A DNA stretch of 64,000 nucleotides from Pseudonocardia petroleophila (GTDB taxonomy: Bacteria; Actinomycetota; Actinomycetes; Mycobacteriales; Pseudonocardiaceae): contig NZ_CP060131.1 of the NCBI RefSeq assembly GCF_014235185.1, positions 2,611,501 to 2,675,500 of the forward strand. Direction: 5' to 3'. A model generated the notes under the pieces. The model saw only the letters and a program-made list of their open reading frames with translations, was not told the origin of the DNA and made no database searches. A program made the translations under genes and the position numbers. Positions 1 through 9,551 of the stretch are shown here, one piece after another. Every line of letters begins with the position of its first letter. Position 1 is the stretch's first letter.

Positions 1-1
1 C

Positions 2-304
2 AGCGACTTCGCGCTGATGGAGGACTACCTGCTCTGGGCGAAGATGCTCGTCGCGGGCGCGCGGGTGGCGAACGTGGCCGAGCCGCTGGTCAAGTACCGG
101 GTCGGCTCCGGGGCCTACGCCCGCCGCGGCGGGATGGGACAGCTGCGCGCCGAGCTGGCCGTGCAGCGCCGGTTCCGGGAGCTGGGGTTCACCACGCGCG
201 GGCAGTTCGCGCGCAACGTCGTCGTGCGCGGCGGGTACCGGCTGGTGCCCGAGGCGCTGCGCCGAATGGCGTATCGGAGAGTGATCGCTACCTACAGAGG
301 GTGA
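2..304 (+). CDS. Glycosyltransferase family 2, C-terminal part (cut by window edge)
   Basis: Only the last 100 or so residues are present. The segment SDFALMEDYLLWAKML resembles the late 'EDYDLW' acidic motif of family 2 glycosyltransferases, where the acidic residues contribute to catalysis. A basic tail with repeated Arg follows, as in rhamnosyltransferase-like enzymes. It ends 49 bases before a TPR-like gene and lies in a cell-envelope sugar neighbourhood. The donor and acceptor cannot be inferred. The true start is outside the window. Confidence 0.7.
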   Translation, partial: SDFALMEDYLLWAKMLVAGARVANVAEPLVKYRVGSGAYARRGGMGQLRAELAVQRRFRELGFTTRGQFARNVVVRGGYRLVPEALRRMAYRRVIATYRG

Positions 305-353
305 CGAAGCCGGATCGAGCTGACAGCATGGGTCACTCCACCGAGGAGGTTCC

Positions 354-1196
354 ATGACGTCGCTTCCGGTCGAGCCCCTCGCCGCGGAGGGCGCCGCCCT
401 GCTGGAGTCCGGGCGCCCGCTGGAGGCCGTCGACGTGCTCCGGCAGGCCGTCGCCTCCGGGGAGCAGACGGCCCCCGACCTGCTCGTCCGCGCCTACCTC
501 GACAGCGGCAACTGGCACGCCGCCGTCGAGTGGCTCACCCCGCTGGTGGAGCAGGGGCACGTGCGGTTCGCCGGCCGGCTCGGGGTGGCGCTGAGCGAGC
601 TCGGCGACCGGGTGCGGGCCGAGGAGGTGCTCCGGCTGGCCGTGTCGTCGGGCGAGCTGGGCGCGGCCAACGACCTCGGGATCCTGCTGCGCGACGATGG
701 CCGCACCGCCGAGGGGGTCCTCGTGCTCGCCCGGGCCGCGGAGCAGGGCGACCCGCTCGCCCCGGCCAACCTCGTGGCCCTGCACCTGGAGGACGGCGAC
801 CTGCCCGCCGCCGCCGAGGCCGCCGAGCGGTACGCCGACCCGGCCCGTCCCGACACCGTGCTCGCCCTGGCCGAGGTGCGGGCCGCCCAGGCGCGCCTGG
901 ACGAGGCCGACGGGCTGTTCCGGCAGGCCGGCGAGCTCGGGGCGATCCGCGCGCACACCGCGTACGGGCAGTTCCTGCTCACCGAGCGCGGCGACGTCCT
1001 GGGCGCGCAGCGGGAGTTCCTCGAGGCCCGGCGGCACGCCGAGCCCGGGTGGGCGTGGACGATGGGCCGCTTCCTGCTCGACGTCGGCCGCCCCGACGAC
1101 GCCCGCGAGTTCCTCCAGGTCGCCGCCGACGGCGGTGACCGGGTCGCGGCCGAGACCCTGGCCGAGCTCGACGGGCTGGACCCGGCCGACGACTGA
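354..1196 (+). CDS. TPR/Sel1-like repeat protein
   Basis: A 280-residue soluble protein made of helix-turn-helix repeats of about 34 residues, rich in Ala, Leu and Glu. Examples are 'LLESGRPLEAVDVLRQAV', 'GILLRDDGRTAEGVLVLARA' and 'FLLDVGRPDDAREFLQVAA'. Such folds act as protein-interaction scaffolds. No signal peptide, membrane segment or catalytic domain is visible. The ATG is preceded by GAGGAGG at a suitable distance. No partner can be assigned from context. Confidence 0.75.
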   Translation: MTSLPVEPLAAEGAALLESGRPLEAVDVLRQAVASGEQTAPDLLVRAYLDSGNWHAAVEWLTPLVEQGHVRFAGRLGVALSELGDRVRAEEVLRLAVSSGELGAANDLGILLRDDGRTAEGVLVLARAAEQGDPLAPANLVALHLEDGDLPAAAEAAERYADPARPDTVLALAEVRAAQARLDEADGLFRQAGELGAIRAHTAYGQFLLTERGDVLGAQREFLEARRHAEPGWAWTMGRFLLDVGRPDDAREFLQVAADGGDRVAAETLAELDGLDPADD

Positions 1197-1298
1197 CGCG
1201 CCCGGGCGCGGGTCGGTCGTCCCGCGCACGTCCGGCGGTGCGCGGGCCGACGCACGGTGCGCGGGATCGGGGCGGCCCGGTCCGCATAGGGTGGCCGC

Positions 1299-1964
1299 GT
1301 GCAGTTCGGCATCGTGACGTGGGCGACGCCCGGCGACCGGTTCCGCGCCGGTCTGCCCGACGGCGAGCTCGTCGTGGTCTCCGCCGACACCGTCGCCGAC
1401 GCCGCCCCGGTGCCCGGGGCCCGGGTGGTGGCCGTCGGCGAGCTGTTGGCGCGCGCCGCCGCCGTCAACCGCGGGGTGGTGGCGCTGGGTGCGGACGTCG
1501 ACTGGGTGCTGGTGGCCGATCCGCGCGCGGAGCTCTGCCCCGGGGCGGTCGAGGCGCTGAGCGCCGCGGCGGCCCGCTTCCCCAGGGCCGGGGTGCTCGG
1601 GCCGCGCCTGCGGGGTCCCGACGGGTCCGTCCGGCCGTCGGCCGGGGCCCTGCCGACCGCCCGTGACCTGCGGCGGGGTCGCGTCCCGTTCGGTGCGCCG
1701 CGGCACACCGCCCCGGTCGGCTGGGTCGCGGGCGAGTGCTTGCTGGTGCGCCGCGCGGCCTGGGAGTCCGTCGACGGGTTCGACGCGCGGCACCTCGGGC
1801 CCGTCGACGCCGTCGACCTCGGGGCGCGGCTGGTCCGGGCGGGCTGGCTGGTCGTGCACGTGCCCGCGGCGGAGGTCGTCGTCGGGGCCGGACCGGCGAC
1901 CGGCATGCTGGAGGCCGTCGACCGCGGCCTGCGCCGCTACGCGAAGGGGTTCCGCCATGCATGA
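1299..1964 (+). CDS. Short WbbL-like family 2 glycosyltransferase, degenerate
   Basis: 221 residues, shorter than the roughly 300 of mycobacterial WbbL, the rhamnosyltransferase that builds the arabinogalactan linker. 'GWVAGECLLVRRAAWESVDG' followed by 'VDLGARLVRAGWLVVHVP' closely matches the C-terminal half of WbbL. Its position directly before the nucleotidyltransferase gene repeats the wbbL-manB order of mycobacteria. The acidic motif, normally EDVDL, reads DAVDL, and the N-terminal DN-S-D nucleotide-binding motif is not evident. Activity is therefore doubtful. TAGGGT lies 6 nt before the GTG, predicting a leaderless mRNA. Confidence 0.65.
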   Translation: MQFGIVTWATPGDRFRAGLPDGELVVVSADTVADAAPVPGARVVAVGELLARAAAVNRGVVALGADVDWVLVADPRAELCPGAVEALSAAAARFPRAGVLGPRLRGPDGSVRPSAGALPTARDLRRGRVPFGAPRHTAPVGWVAGECLLVRRAAWESVDGFDARHLGPVDAVDLGARLVRAGWLVVHVPAAEVVVGAGPATGMLEAVDRGLRRYAKGFRHA

Positions 1965-3021
1965 CGTCGAGGCCGTGGTGCTGGTGGGCGGCAGGGGCAC
2001 CCGGCTCCGCCCGCTCACCCTCTCCGCGCCGAAGCCGATGCTGCCCACGGCCGGGGTCCCGTTCCTCGCGCACCTGCTCTCGCGCATCCGCGCGGCCGGC
2101 GTCCGGCACGTCGTGCTCGGCACGTCCTACCTCGCGGAGACCTTCTCCGAGCACTTCGGTGACGGGGCGGCGCTCGACCTGCGGCTGACCTACGTCGTCG
2201 AGGAGGAGCCGCTGGGCACCGGCGGCGGGATCCGCAACGTCGCCGAGCACCTCAGCGCCGAGCACGTGCTCGTGTTCAACGGCGACGTCCTGGCGGGCAC
2301 CGACCTGACCGCCGTCGTCGACACCCACCGCCGCACGGAGGCCGACGTCACGCTGCACCTGGTGCGCGTGCCCGACCCCCGCGCGTTCGGCTGCGTCCCC
2401 ACCGACGCCGACGGGCGCGTCACGGCGTTCCTGGAGAAGACGCCGGATCCGCCGACCGACCAGATCAACGCCGGGTGCTACGTCTTCCGCCGCTCGGTGA
2501 TCGACTCCATCCCGGCGGGCCGGGCGGTGTCGGTGGAGCGCGAGACGTTCCCCGGGCTGCTGGCCGCAGGGCGCCGCGTCTCCGGGCACGTCGACTCGGC
2601 GTACTGGCGCGACATGGGCACGCCCGCCGACCTGGTGCACGGGTCCGCCGACCTGGTCCGCGGCCTCGCCCCGTCCGACGCCCTGCCCGGCCCGACCGGG
2701 GACGCGATGATCCTCGACGGCGCGCAGGTCGACCCGTCGGCGAAGGTGTTCGGCGGATCGACCGTCGGGCGCGGGGCGCGCGTCGGGGCCGGGGCGTCGG
2801 TCGAGGGCGCGATGCTGTTCGACGGGGCCGTCGTGGGGGCCGGGGCCGTCGTCGAGCACTCCGTCGTGGGGGCGGGCGCGGTCGTGGAGGACGGCGCGGT
2901 CGTCGTCGACACCGTGCTCGGCGACCGCGCGGTGGTCGGGAGCGGGTGCGAGCTGCGCGGCGGCGCCCGGGTGTGGCCCGACGCGCAGGTCCGCGGCATC
3001 CGCTTCTCCCCGGATGCCTGA
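1957..3021 (+). CDS. manC: Mannose-1-phosphate guanylyltransferase-type nucleotidyltransferase
   Basis: 354 residues. The N-terminal nucleotidyltransferase domain carries the pyrophosphorylase signature 'GGRGTRLRPLT' followed by 'PKPM', with 'FNGDVL' as the metal-binding region. The C-terminus (about residues 250-350) is a left-handed beta-helix of hexapeptide repeats such as 'VGRGARVGAGASVEGA'. It probably makes GDP-mannose for cell-wall glycolipids and glycans, matching manB and manA at 11-15 kb. The ATG overlaps the previous stop by 8 bases, so translation is probably coupled. Substrate is inferred from synteny with Rv3264c; a related NDP-sugar is possible. Confidence 0.85.
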   Translation: MHDVEAVVLVGGRGTRLRPLTLSAPKPMLPTAGVPFLAHLLSRIRAAGVRHVVLGTSYLAETFSEHFGDGAALDLRLTYVVEEEPLGTGGGIRNVAEHLSAEHVLVFNGDVLAGTDLTAVVDTHRRTEADVTLHLVRVPDPRAFGCVPTDADGRVTAFLEKTPDPPTDQINAGCYVFRRSVIDSIPAGRAVSVERETFPGLLAAGRRVSGHVDSAYWRDMGTPADLVHGSADLVRGLAPSDALPGPTGDAMILDGAQVDPSAKVFGGSTVGRGARVGAGASVEGAMLFDGAVVGAGAVVEHSVVGAGAVVEDGAVVVDTVLGDRAVVGSGCELRGGARVWPDAQVRGIRFSPDA

Positions 3022-3934
3022 GCCGGCCGGACCGCTGCGGCGGGAGTGGACCCCGGGCCACCCCGTCGACCTCTCCGGTGTCCTCGCCCCGCTGCGGCGC
3101 GGCCGGGGCGACCCGACCTGGCAGCAGGACGACGACGGCATCTGGCTCGTCGGCACCACCCCCGACGGCCCCGCGACGACGCTGCTGCGCCGCCGCGCCG
3201 ACGGGTCCGTGCTCGCCAGGGCGTGGGGCCCGGGGGCGGAGTGGTCGCTCGACGGGCTGCCTGCCCTGCTCGGCGCCGACGACCGGCCCGAGGAGTTCGT
3301 GGCGCACCACCCGCTCGTCGCCGACGCCCACCGCCGCCATCCCGGCCTGCGCTTCGGCAGCTCGCGGCGGGTGTGGGACCAGCTGGTGCCGGCGATCCTG
3401 GAGCAGAAGGTCACCGGCACCGAGGCGCGGCGGTCCTGGCGCGAGCTGTGCCGGCGCTTCGGCGACGCCCCGCCCGGACCGGCCCCGGCCGGCATGCGCG
3501 TGCCGCCCACCCCGGCCCAGATCCGGGCGGTGCCCGACTGGGAGTGGCACCGCGCCGGCGTCGACTCGGCCCGCCGCCGCGCGATCCTGTCCTGCGCCGC
3601 CGTCGCGCACCGGCTGGAGAACGCGGCCGTGCTCGGGGGCAGCGCCGGGCGCGAGCTGCTGCGCCGCGTCCCGGGCATCGGGGTGTGGACCGCGGCCGAG
3701 GTGGCGCAGCGCGTCTGGGGCGATCCCGACGCCGTCAGCTTCGGCGACTTCCACATCCCCACCCTCGTCGGCTGGGCCCTGGTCGGGCGCCCGCTCGACG
3801 ACGCCGGGATGCTCGACGTGCTCGCCCCGTACGCCCCCCAGCGCCAGCGGGCCGTCCGGTACGTCGAGATCAGCGGGTTCCGCCGGCCCCGGTTCGGTCC
3901 CCGCTTCTCCCCGCGCGACTACCGGGCGATGTGA
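3014..3934 (+). CDS. DNA-3-methyladenine glycosylase II family (AlkA-like HhH-GPD)
   Basis: 306-residue base-excision repair glycosylase. The helix-hairpin-helix 'LLRRVPGIGVWTAAEVAQR' is followed by the Gly/Pro loop and the likely catalytic Asp in 'VSFGDFHIP', the usual HhH-GPD order. 'LVPAILEQKVTG' is the conserved helix preceding it. The N-terminal third resembles the AlkA beta domain. It should excise alkylated purines. The start overlaps the upstream gene by 8 bases, so it is probably co-transcribed although functionally unrelated to it. Confidence 0.85.
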   Translation: MPEPAGPLRREWTPGHPVDLSGVLAPLRRGRGDPTWQQDDDGIWLVGTTPDGPATTLLRRRADGSVLARAWGPGAEWSLDGLPALLGADDRPEEFVAHHPLVADAHRRHPGLRFGSSRRVWDQLVPAILEQKVTGTEARRSWRELCRRFGDAPPGPAPAGMRVPPTPAQIRAVPDWEWHRAGVDSARRRAILSCAAVAHRLENAAVLGGSAGRELLRRVPGIGVWTAAEVAQRVWGDPDAVSFGDFHIPTLVGWALVGRPLDDAGMLDVLAPYAPQRQRAVRYVEISGFRRPRFGPRFSPRDYRAM

Positions 3935-4000
3935 TCCGGGGCGACCATTTCCGCCCGGCGGTCGACTTCGGTCGATGCCCGCCGCCCCTACGCTGACGGC

Positions 4001-5125
4001 ATGCGGGAGCTGCCACGGCGGGAACGGCTGGGCGACGTCGCCGCGCTCGTCTGCACCGCAGCGGGCGGGGCGCTGGGGGTGTCCACGGACGTCCTGCCCG
4101 GCGGGGTCGACCCGCTCGAGGGGCTGGGGCTCGCGCTGGGCGCCGGGGCGCTCGTCGCGATCTTCTGGCGTCGCCGTGCCCCGGTGCTGTTCGCCGTCGG
4201 CGCGCTGCTGCTCGGCACCTGGACGCCGCTGGCCGGGTTCGTCGGGCTGGTCGGGGTCTACACGGTCGCGGTGTACCGCACGCGGCTCGTGGCGGTGTGG
4301 GTCACCGCGTTCGCGCTGGTCGTGTCGGCCGTCGACCTGTGGTTCGACGTGCCGGACCCGGTCGAGTTCCGCTGGGTCGCCGGGGTCGTGCTCGGCCTCA
4401 CGCTGGCCGCGGCCGGATGGGGCCTGTTCGTCGGGGCGCGGCGCGAGCTGATGGCGTCGCTGTGGGAGCGGGCCGAACGCGCGGAGGCCGACCTGGCGCA
4501 GCGCGCCGAGCGGGCCAGGGCCGCGGAGCGCGCCCGGATCGCCCGCGAGATGCACGACGTGCTGGGCCACCGGCTCTCCCTGCTGTCCGTGCACGCCGGG
4601 GCGCTGGAGCTGCGCGGCGACCTGCCGGCCGCCGACGTCCGGCGCACCGCGGGCGTGCTGCGCGAGACCGCCACCGCCGCGCTCGACGACCTGCGCGGCA
4701 TCCTGCTCGTCCTGCGCGAGGAGGGCCCCGGCGCCGACGCGCCCCAGCCGCGGCTCGCCGACGTGCCCGACCTGGTGACGCAGTCGCGCACCGCCGGGGT
4801 CGCCGTCGAGCTCACCCACGACGTCCCCGGCGCGCCGCCCGACCAGCTGGGCCGCACCGCGTACCGGATCGTCCAGGAGGGGCTGACGAACGCGCGACGG
4901 CACGCCGCGGGGGCGCCGGTGCACGTGGAGGTGGCCGGGCGTCCGGGGGCGGAGCTGTCGGTGCGGGTCGTGTCCGGGCCGGGGGGCGCCGGCCCGGACC
5001 GCGGCTCGGGCACCGGGCTGATCGGGCTGCGCGAGCGCGTCGCGCTGGCCGGAGGCGAGCTGGCCGACGCCGTCGACGACACCGGCCGGCACGTCCTGAC
5101 CGCGCGGATGCCGTGGCCGACGTGA
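4001..5125 (+). CDS. NarL-family sensor histidine kinase
   Basis: 374 residues. Four to five hydrophobic segments in the first 145 residues form a membrane sensor with no large extracellular loop. A coiled coil leads into the HisKA_3 dimerisation box 'ARIAREMHDVLGHRLS', with phosphoacceptor His185. The ATPase domain shows an N-box 'IVQEGLTNARRHA' and a G-box 'GTGLIGLRERV'. It overlaps the response regulator gene by 4 bases (GTGA), the usual pair arrangement. TACGCT sits 6 nt before the ATG, predicting a leaderless transcript. The signal sensed is unknown. Confidence 0.92.
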   Translation: MRELPRRERLGDVAALVCTAAGGALGVSTDVLPGGVDPLEGLGLALGAGALVAIFWRRRAPVLFAVGALLLGTWTPLAGFVGLVGVYTVAVYRTRLVAVWVTAFALVVSAVDLWFDVPDPVEFRWVAGVVLGLTLAAAGWGLFVGARRELMASLWERAERAEADLAQRAERARAAERARIAREMHDVLGHRLSLLSVHAGALELRGDLPAADVRRTAGVLRETATAALDDLRGILLVLREEGPGADAPQPRLADVPDLVTQSRTAGVAVELTHDVPGAPPDQLGRTAYRIVQEGLTNARRHAAGAPVHVEVAGRPGAELSVRVVSGPGGAGPDRGSGTGLIGLRERVALAGGELADAVDDTGRHVLTARMPWPT

Positions 5126-5781
5126 TCCGCGTCCTGCTCGTCGACGACGACGCGCTCGTCCGCGCCGGCCTGACCCTGATGCTCGACGGCCACGTCACCG
5201 CCGACGGCCGCACGATCGGCGTCGTGGGGGAGGCGGCCGACGGCGACGAGGTGCCCGACGCCGTCGCCCGGCACCGGCCCGACGTCGTGCTGATGGACCT
5301 GCGGATGCCGCGCGTCCACGGCGTCGCGGCCACCACCCGGCTGCGCCGCGAGCCCGGCGCACCCGCCGTCGTCGTCCTCACCACGTTCGACGCCGACGAG
5401 CACGTCGTCCGCGCGCTGCGGGCCGGCGCGTCGGGCTTCCTGCTCAAGGACACCCCGCCCGCCCGGATCGTCGACGCCGTCTGCGCGGCCGCCGACGGCG
5501 ACGCGATGCTCTCGCCGACCGTCACGCGGTCGGTGATCGCGATGGTCGCGGGCACCGACGACGCGGCGGCCCGCTCCGCCCGCGCCCGCCTCGCCGGCCT
5601 CACCGCGCGCGAGCGGGAGGTGGCCGAGGCCGTCGCCCGCGGCGGCTCGAACGCGGTGATCGCCGCCGAGCTGCACATGAGCGTGGCCACGGTGAAGGCG
5701 TACGTGTCACGGCTGCTGCGCGACCTCGACCTGGACAACCGGGTGCAGGTCGCCCTGCTCGTCCGCGACGCGCAGGGGTAG
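5122..5781 (+). CDS. NarL/FixJ-family response regulator
   Basis: 219 residues. The receiver domain has the acidic pocket 'LLVDDD', the phosphoacceptor Asp59 in 'VLMDLRMP' and the conserved Lys in 'FLLKD'. The C-terminal LuxR-type helix-turn-helix is 'LTAREREVAEAVARGGSNAV' through 'SVATVKAYVSRLL'. The GTG overlapping the kinase stop is chosen; an in-frame GTG at 5113 is an alternative. It works with the kinase just upstream; targets are not evident here. Confidence 0.92.
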   Translation: MIRVLLVDDDALVRAGLTLMLDGHVTADGRTIGVVGEAADGDEVPDAVARHRPDVVLMDLRMPRVHGVAATTRLRREPGAPAVVVLTTFDADEHVVRALRAGASGFLLKDTPPARIVDAVCAAADGDAMLSPTVTRSVIAMVAGTDDAAARSARARLAGLTAREREVAEAVARGGSNAVIAAELHMSVATVKAYVSRLLRDLDLDNRVQVALLVRDAQG

Positions 5782-5859
5782 CGGCCGGGCCGGTCGGGTC
5801 CGGCCCGCGTCGGCGGGTCCACCGACCGGTCGGCGGGCCGGGCTCGTAGGCTCGGGTGC

Positions 5860-6816
5860 GTGAAGGTAACCGTGCTGGTCGGCGGGGTCGGCGGGGCCCG
5901 ATTCCTGGTCGGCGTCCGGGCCGCGTACCCGCAGGCCGAGATCACCGCCGTCGTCAACGTCGGCGACGACATCTGGCTCCACGGGCTGCGCATCTGTCCC
6001 GACCTCGACACGTGCATGTACACCCTCGGCGGCGGCATCGACCCCGAGCGCGGGTGGGGGCACGCTGGGGAGACGTGGTCGGTGCGCGACGAGCTGGCCG
6101 CCTACGGCGCCGACCCCGACTGGTTCGGGCTCGGCGACAAGGACACCGCGACGCACCTGGTGCGGTCCCGGATGCTGCGCGCGGGCTACCCGCTCTCCGA
6201 CGTCACCACGGCGCTGTGCCACCGCTGGCAGCCCGGCGTCACGCTGCTGCCCGTCACCGACGACCGCGTCGAGACCCACGTCGTCGTCGACGACCCGGCG
6301 AACGGGCCCAAGGCGCAGAAGGCCATCCACTTCCAGGAGTGGTGGATCCGGCACAAGGGCGAGCTGCCGGCGCACCGCTTCGCCTCCATCGGCGCCGACG
6401 AGGCCACGATCCTGCCCGCCGCGCGCGAGGCGATCACCGGCGCCGACGTCGTCCTGATGGCGCCGTCCAACCCGGTCGTCAGCATCGGGGCGCTGCTGGA
6501 GGTCCCCGGCGCCCGCGACGCCCTGCGCGCCACCGCCGCGAAGGTCATCGGGGTCTCGCCGATCGTCGGGGGGCGCCCGCTGCGCGGCATGGCCGACCGC
6601 TGCCTCACCGCGATCGGCGTCGAGACCTCCGCGGAGGCCGTCGGGCGGCACTACGGCGCGCGCTCCGCCGGCGGGATCCTCGACGGCTGGCTGGTCCACT
6701 CCGGCGAGACCGCCGACGTGCCGGGCGTCGCCGTGCGCTCGGTGCCGCTGCTGATGTCCGACACCGAGGCCACCGCGCAGATGGCCCGCGACGCGGTGGA
6801 GCTCGCCGGTGCCTGA
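5860..6816 (+). CDS. fbiA: 2-phospho-L-lactate (phosphoenolpyruvyl) transferase, F420 biosynthesis
   Basis: 318 residues, full length for CofD/FbiA. It joins the phospholactyl or enolpyruvyl moiety to the deazaflavin Fo, giving F420-0 or its dehydro form. The N-terminal Rossmann signature '[12 protein letters not shown]', '[11 protein letters not shown]' and '[11 protein letters not shown]' are family hallmarks, as is '[12 protein letters not shown]'. It overlaps fbiB by 8 bases in a two-step operon, the order seen in mycobacteria. TAGGCT lies 7 nt before the GTG, predicting a leaderless mRNA. Confidence 0.96.
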   Translation: MKVTVLVGGVGGARFLVGVRAAYPQAEITAVVNVGDDIWLHGLRICPDLDTCMYTLGGGIDPERGWGHAGETWSVRDELAAYGADPDWFGLGDKDTATHLVRSRMLRAGYPLSDVTTALCHRWQPGVTLLPVTDDRVETHVVVDDPANGPKAQKAIHFQEWWIRHKGELPAHRFASIGADEATILPAAREAITGADVVLMAPSNPVVSIGALLEVPGARDALRATAAKVIGVSPIVGGRPLRGMADRCLTAIGVETSAEAVGRHYGARSAGGILDGWLVHSGETADVPGVAVRSVPLLMSDTEATAQMARDAVELAGA

Positions 6817-8167
6817 CCCCCGGCTGCCCGACCACCGGCTGCCCGACCACGCCGCGCCCGACGGGATCGTCGTCCGGCCCGTGCGGGGGCTGCCGGAGTT
6901 CCGGCCGGGCGACGACCTGGCCGCGGCCCTCGTCACGGCCGCGCCCTGGATCGAGACCGGCGACGTCGTCGTCGTGACGTCGAAGGTGTTCTCCAAGACC
7001 GAGGGCCGGCTCGTCGCCGCCCCCACCGACCCGGCCGAGCGCGACGCCCTGCGCCGCGAGCTGATCGACGCCGAGACCGAGCGGGTCGTCGCCCGCCGCG
7101 GCCCGACGTCGATCGTCGTCGGCAAGCTGGGGATCGTGCAGGCCGCCGCCGGGATCGACGGCTCCAACGTCCGCCGCGACGAGCTCGCGCTGCTGCCCGC
7201 CGACCCCGACGCCAGCGCGTCGCGGCTGCGGTCGGAGCTGCGCGAGCGCCTGGGCGTCGACGTCGCGGTGGTCGTCACCGACACGCTGGGCCGGTCGTGG
7301 CGGATCGGGCAGACCGACATCGCGATCGGGTCGGCCGGGATCGCGGTGCTGCACGGCTACGACGGGCAGAGCGACGAGCAGGGCAACGAGCTGCTGGTCA
7401 CCCAGGTGGCGATGGCCGACGAGCTGGCCGCGGCGGCCGACCTCGCCAAGGGCAAGCTCGGCGGCGTCCCGGTCGCGGTGGTGCGCGGCCTCGTCCCCGT
7501 CGACGACGGCACGACCGCCCGTGACCTCGTGCGCCCCGTCCAGGACGACATGTTCTGGCTGGGCACCGCGGAGGCGATCGCCCGCGGCCGCTCCGAGGCC
7601 GTGCTGCTGCGGCGCAGCACCCGCGAGTTCGCCGACACCCCCGTCGACCTGGCCGCGGTGCGCCGCGCGGTCGGGGTCGCGCAGACGGCCCCCGCGCCGC
7701 ACCACAGCACGCCGTTCCGCTTCGGGGTGGTCCGGGCCAGGCGCGCCGCGCTGCTCGACGCCATGGCCGCCCGCTGGCGCGAGCACCTCGTCGCCGACGG
7801 GCGCCCGGCCGAGGAGGTCGCGCGGCGGATGGCCCGCGGCGACCTGCTGCGCCGGGCCCCCGAGCTCGTCCTCGCCTTCCGCACCGGCGACGGCATGCAC
7901 ACCTACCCCGACGAGGCCCGGCGCCTCGGCGAGCGCACGATGTTCACCGTCGCGGGCGGGGCGGCGGTGCAGTCGCTGCTCGTCGCGCTGGCCGCGGAGG
8001 GGCTGGCGTCCTGCTGGGTCGGGTCCACGATCTTCGCCGCCGACGTGGTGCGCTCCGTGCTCGACCTCCCGCCGGACTGGCAGCCGCTCGGGGCGATCGC
8101 CGTGGGGCACCCGGTGGAGCCGCTGGCCCCGCGGGCGGCGCGCGACGGGGAGCTGGTCGAGTGGTAG
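6809..8167 (+). CDS. fbiB: F420:gamma-L-glutamate ligase / dehydro-F420 reductase fusion
   Basis: 452 residues with two domains, as in mycobacterial FbiB. The N-terminal CofE-like ligase (about 20-250), with '[17 protein letters not shown]' and '[19 protein letters not shown]', adds glutamates to F420. The C-terminal FMN nitroreductase-like domain (about 260-452), starting '[14 protein letters not shown]', reduces dehydro-F420. The extreme N-terminus contains a tandem LPDH duplication from a repeated 15-bp unit, outside the conserved fold. It is coupled by overlap to fbiA and to the NUDIX gene. Confidence 0.95.
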   Translation: MPDPRLPDHRLPDHAAPDGIVVRPVRGLPEFRPGDDLAAALVTAAPWIETGDVVVVTSKVFSKTEGRLVAAPTDPAERDALRRELIDAETERVVARRGPTSIVVGKLGIVQAAAGIDGSNVRRDELALLPADPDASASRLRSELRERLGVDVAVVVTDTLGRSWRIGQTDIAIGSAGIAVLHGYDGQSDEQGNELLVTQVAMADELAAAADLAKGKLGGVPVAVVRGLVPVDDGTTARDLVRPVQDDMFWLGTAEAIARGRSEAVLLRRSTREFADTPVDLAAVRRAVGVAQTAPAPHHSTPFRFGVVRARRAALLDAMAARWREHLVADGRPAEEVARRMARGDLLRRAPELVLAFRTGDGMHTYPDEARRLGERTMFTVAGGAAVQSLLVALAAEGLASCWVGSTIFAADVVRSVLDLPPDWQPLGAIAVGHPVEPLAPRAARDGELVEW

Positions 8168-8715
8168 CCGCGGCGACGGCGGCGGCGGAGCTCCGCGCCT
8201 GGGAGCCCGAGGGAGCCGACCAGCGCGGCCTGAAGCACGCGCTGCTGGCGTTCCTGGCCGCCCGCCCCGACGCGTGCGAGCGGTCCTGCGAGCCCGGGCA
8301 CCTCACGGCGTCGGCTCTCCTCCTCGACGCCGCGGGCACGCACACCCTGCTGACGCTGCACCCGCGCGTCGGGAAGTGGATCCAGCTCGGCGGGCACTGC
8401 GAGCCCGGCGACGACTCGCTGGTCGCGGCGGCGCTGCGGGAGGCGCAGGAGGAGTCCGGGATCGAGGACCTGACGATCGACCCCGTGCCGCTGCACGTCG
8501 ACGTCCACCCGATCACCTGCTCGCTCGGCGTGCCCACCCACCACCTCGACGTCCGGTTCCTGGTGCGGGCCCCGGCCGGGGCGGTGGAGACGATCAGCGA
8601 CGAGTCCGACGACCTGCGCTGGTGGCCGGTCGACGCCCTGCCCGACGACAGCCCCACCGTCGCGGCGATGGTGGCGGCGGCCCGCCGCCGGGTGGTCGGC
8701 GCCGACCGCACCTGA
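8161..8715 (+). CDS. NUDIX hydrolase
   Basis: 184 residues. The NUDIX box '[20 protein letters not shown]' continues EESGI, matching G-x5-E-x7-REU-x-EE-x-GU, so it should hydrolyse a nucleoside diphosphate linked to X. The start overlaps fbiB by 7 bases, suggesting co-expression with F420 synthesis. The substrate is unknown. It ends 6 bases before the convergent protease gene. Confidence 0.85.
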   Translation: MVAAATAAAELRAWEPEGADQRGLKHALLAFLAARPDACERSCEPGHLTASALLLDAAGTHTLLTLHPRVGKWIQLGGHCEPGDDSLVAAALREAQEESGIEDLTIDPVPLHVDVHPITCSLGVPTHHLDVRFLVRAPAGAVETISDESDDLRWWPVDALPDDSPTVAAMVAAARRRVVGADRT

Positions 8716-8721
8716 GGGCGG

Positions 8722-9471
8722 TCACCGCCAGAACAGCAGCTCGCCGTACCCCGCCGACGCCAGCCGGCCACTGCCGCCGACCGCGTCGAAGACGGTGTAG
8801 GCGAGGTCGAAGAACGCCCCCGCCACCCCGGGCACCCCGATGAGCAGCACGAACAGCACCAGCGGTGCCCACGGCCTGACCCGGGCGGCGAGCCGCCGCG
8901 CGGGCGTCGACAGGTAGGGCTCCAGCACGCCGAAACCGTCGAGACCGGGCACGGGGAGGATGTTGAGGACGAACGCGATGACCTGGATCAGCGCCAGGCA
9001 GGACAGGCCGACCGCCAGACCGACGGGCATCGCGACCGTGGCCACCAGCACCGTCAGGACCGCCCCGAGCACCAGGTTGGTGGCCGGTCCGGCGAGCGAG
9101 ACGAGGCTCCGCGCGGCCCGGGAGCGGATCGCCCCGTGGTTGATCCACACCGCGCCGCCGGGCAGCGGGATGCCGCCGAGGAGCAGGAACACCACCGGCA
9201 GCCCGAAGGACAGCACCGGGTCGGTGTAGCGGCGGATGTCGAGGGTCAGGTAGCCCTTCTCGCGCACGGAGAGGTCGCCGCTGCGGTAGGCCACGAACGC
9301 GTGTCCGAACTCGTGCAGGCACAGCGACACGGCCCAGCCGCCGAGCACGAGGAGTACGACACCGGCCGTGAGCGACACTGGAGTCCCCAGCGTGGTGAGA
9401 ACCCCACCACCCACAGTAACCAACACCAGCACCAGGAACCACGGACTGATCCGATCCGACACACCGCGCAT
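8722..9471 (-). CDS. Site-2 protease family (M50) membrane metalloprotease
   Basis: 249 residues with about six hydrophobic segments. The zinc motif HEFGH (His53, Glu54, His57) lies in the second membrane segment, and the third ligand motif 'NILPVPGLDG' is near residue 170. Both are hallmarks of intramembrane site-2 proteases. The protein is short and has no PDZ domain, so it belongs to the minimal group rather than to RseP/Rip1. CAGAAT lies 6 nt before the ATG, a possible leaderless promoter. The substrate is unknown. Confidence 0.85.
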   Translation of the reverse strand: MRGVSDRISPWFLVLVLVTVGGGVLTTLGTPVSLTAGVVLLVLGGWAVSLCLHEFGHAFVAYRSGDLSVREKGYLTLDIRRYTDPVLSFGLPVVFLLLGGIPLPGGAVWINHGAIRSRAARSLVSLAGPATNLVLGAVLTVLVATVAMPVGLAVGLSCLALIQVIAFVLNILPVPGLDGFGVLEPYLSTPARRLAARVRPWAPLVLFVLLIGVPGVAGAFFDLAYTVFDAVGGSGRLASAGYGELLFWR

Positions 9472-9519
9472 CCGCCCATTCTGCTGAACGGGGGACCGAA
9501 GGGGTGGACCGCGTCACCC

Positions 9520-9544
9520 GGTTGGCAGCTTCAGCTTGCCAACC
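9520..9544. promoter_or_regulatory. Inverted repeat upstream of whiB2 (distal dyad)
   Basis: GGTTGGCA and TGCCAACC form perfect 8-bp arms around a 9-base spacer. It lies in the 155-bp divergent region between the protease gene and whiB2. It could be an operator for either gene; the cognate protein is unknown. Confidence 0.5.
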
Positions 9545-9551
9545 CCCAACC

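Noticed and set aside
333..2123. Long minus-strand open frame of almost 600 codons
   Set aside because: It is antisense to the TPR-like and WbbL-like genes, Arg/Pro-rich, and shows no family motif. It is a product of high GC.
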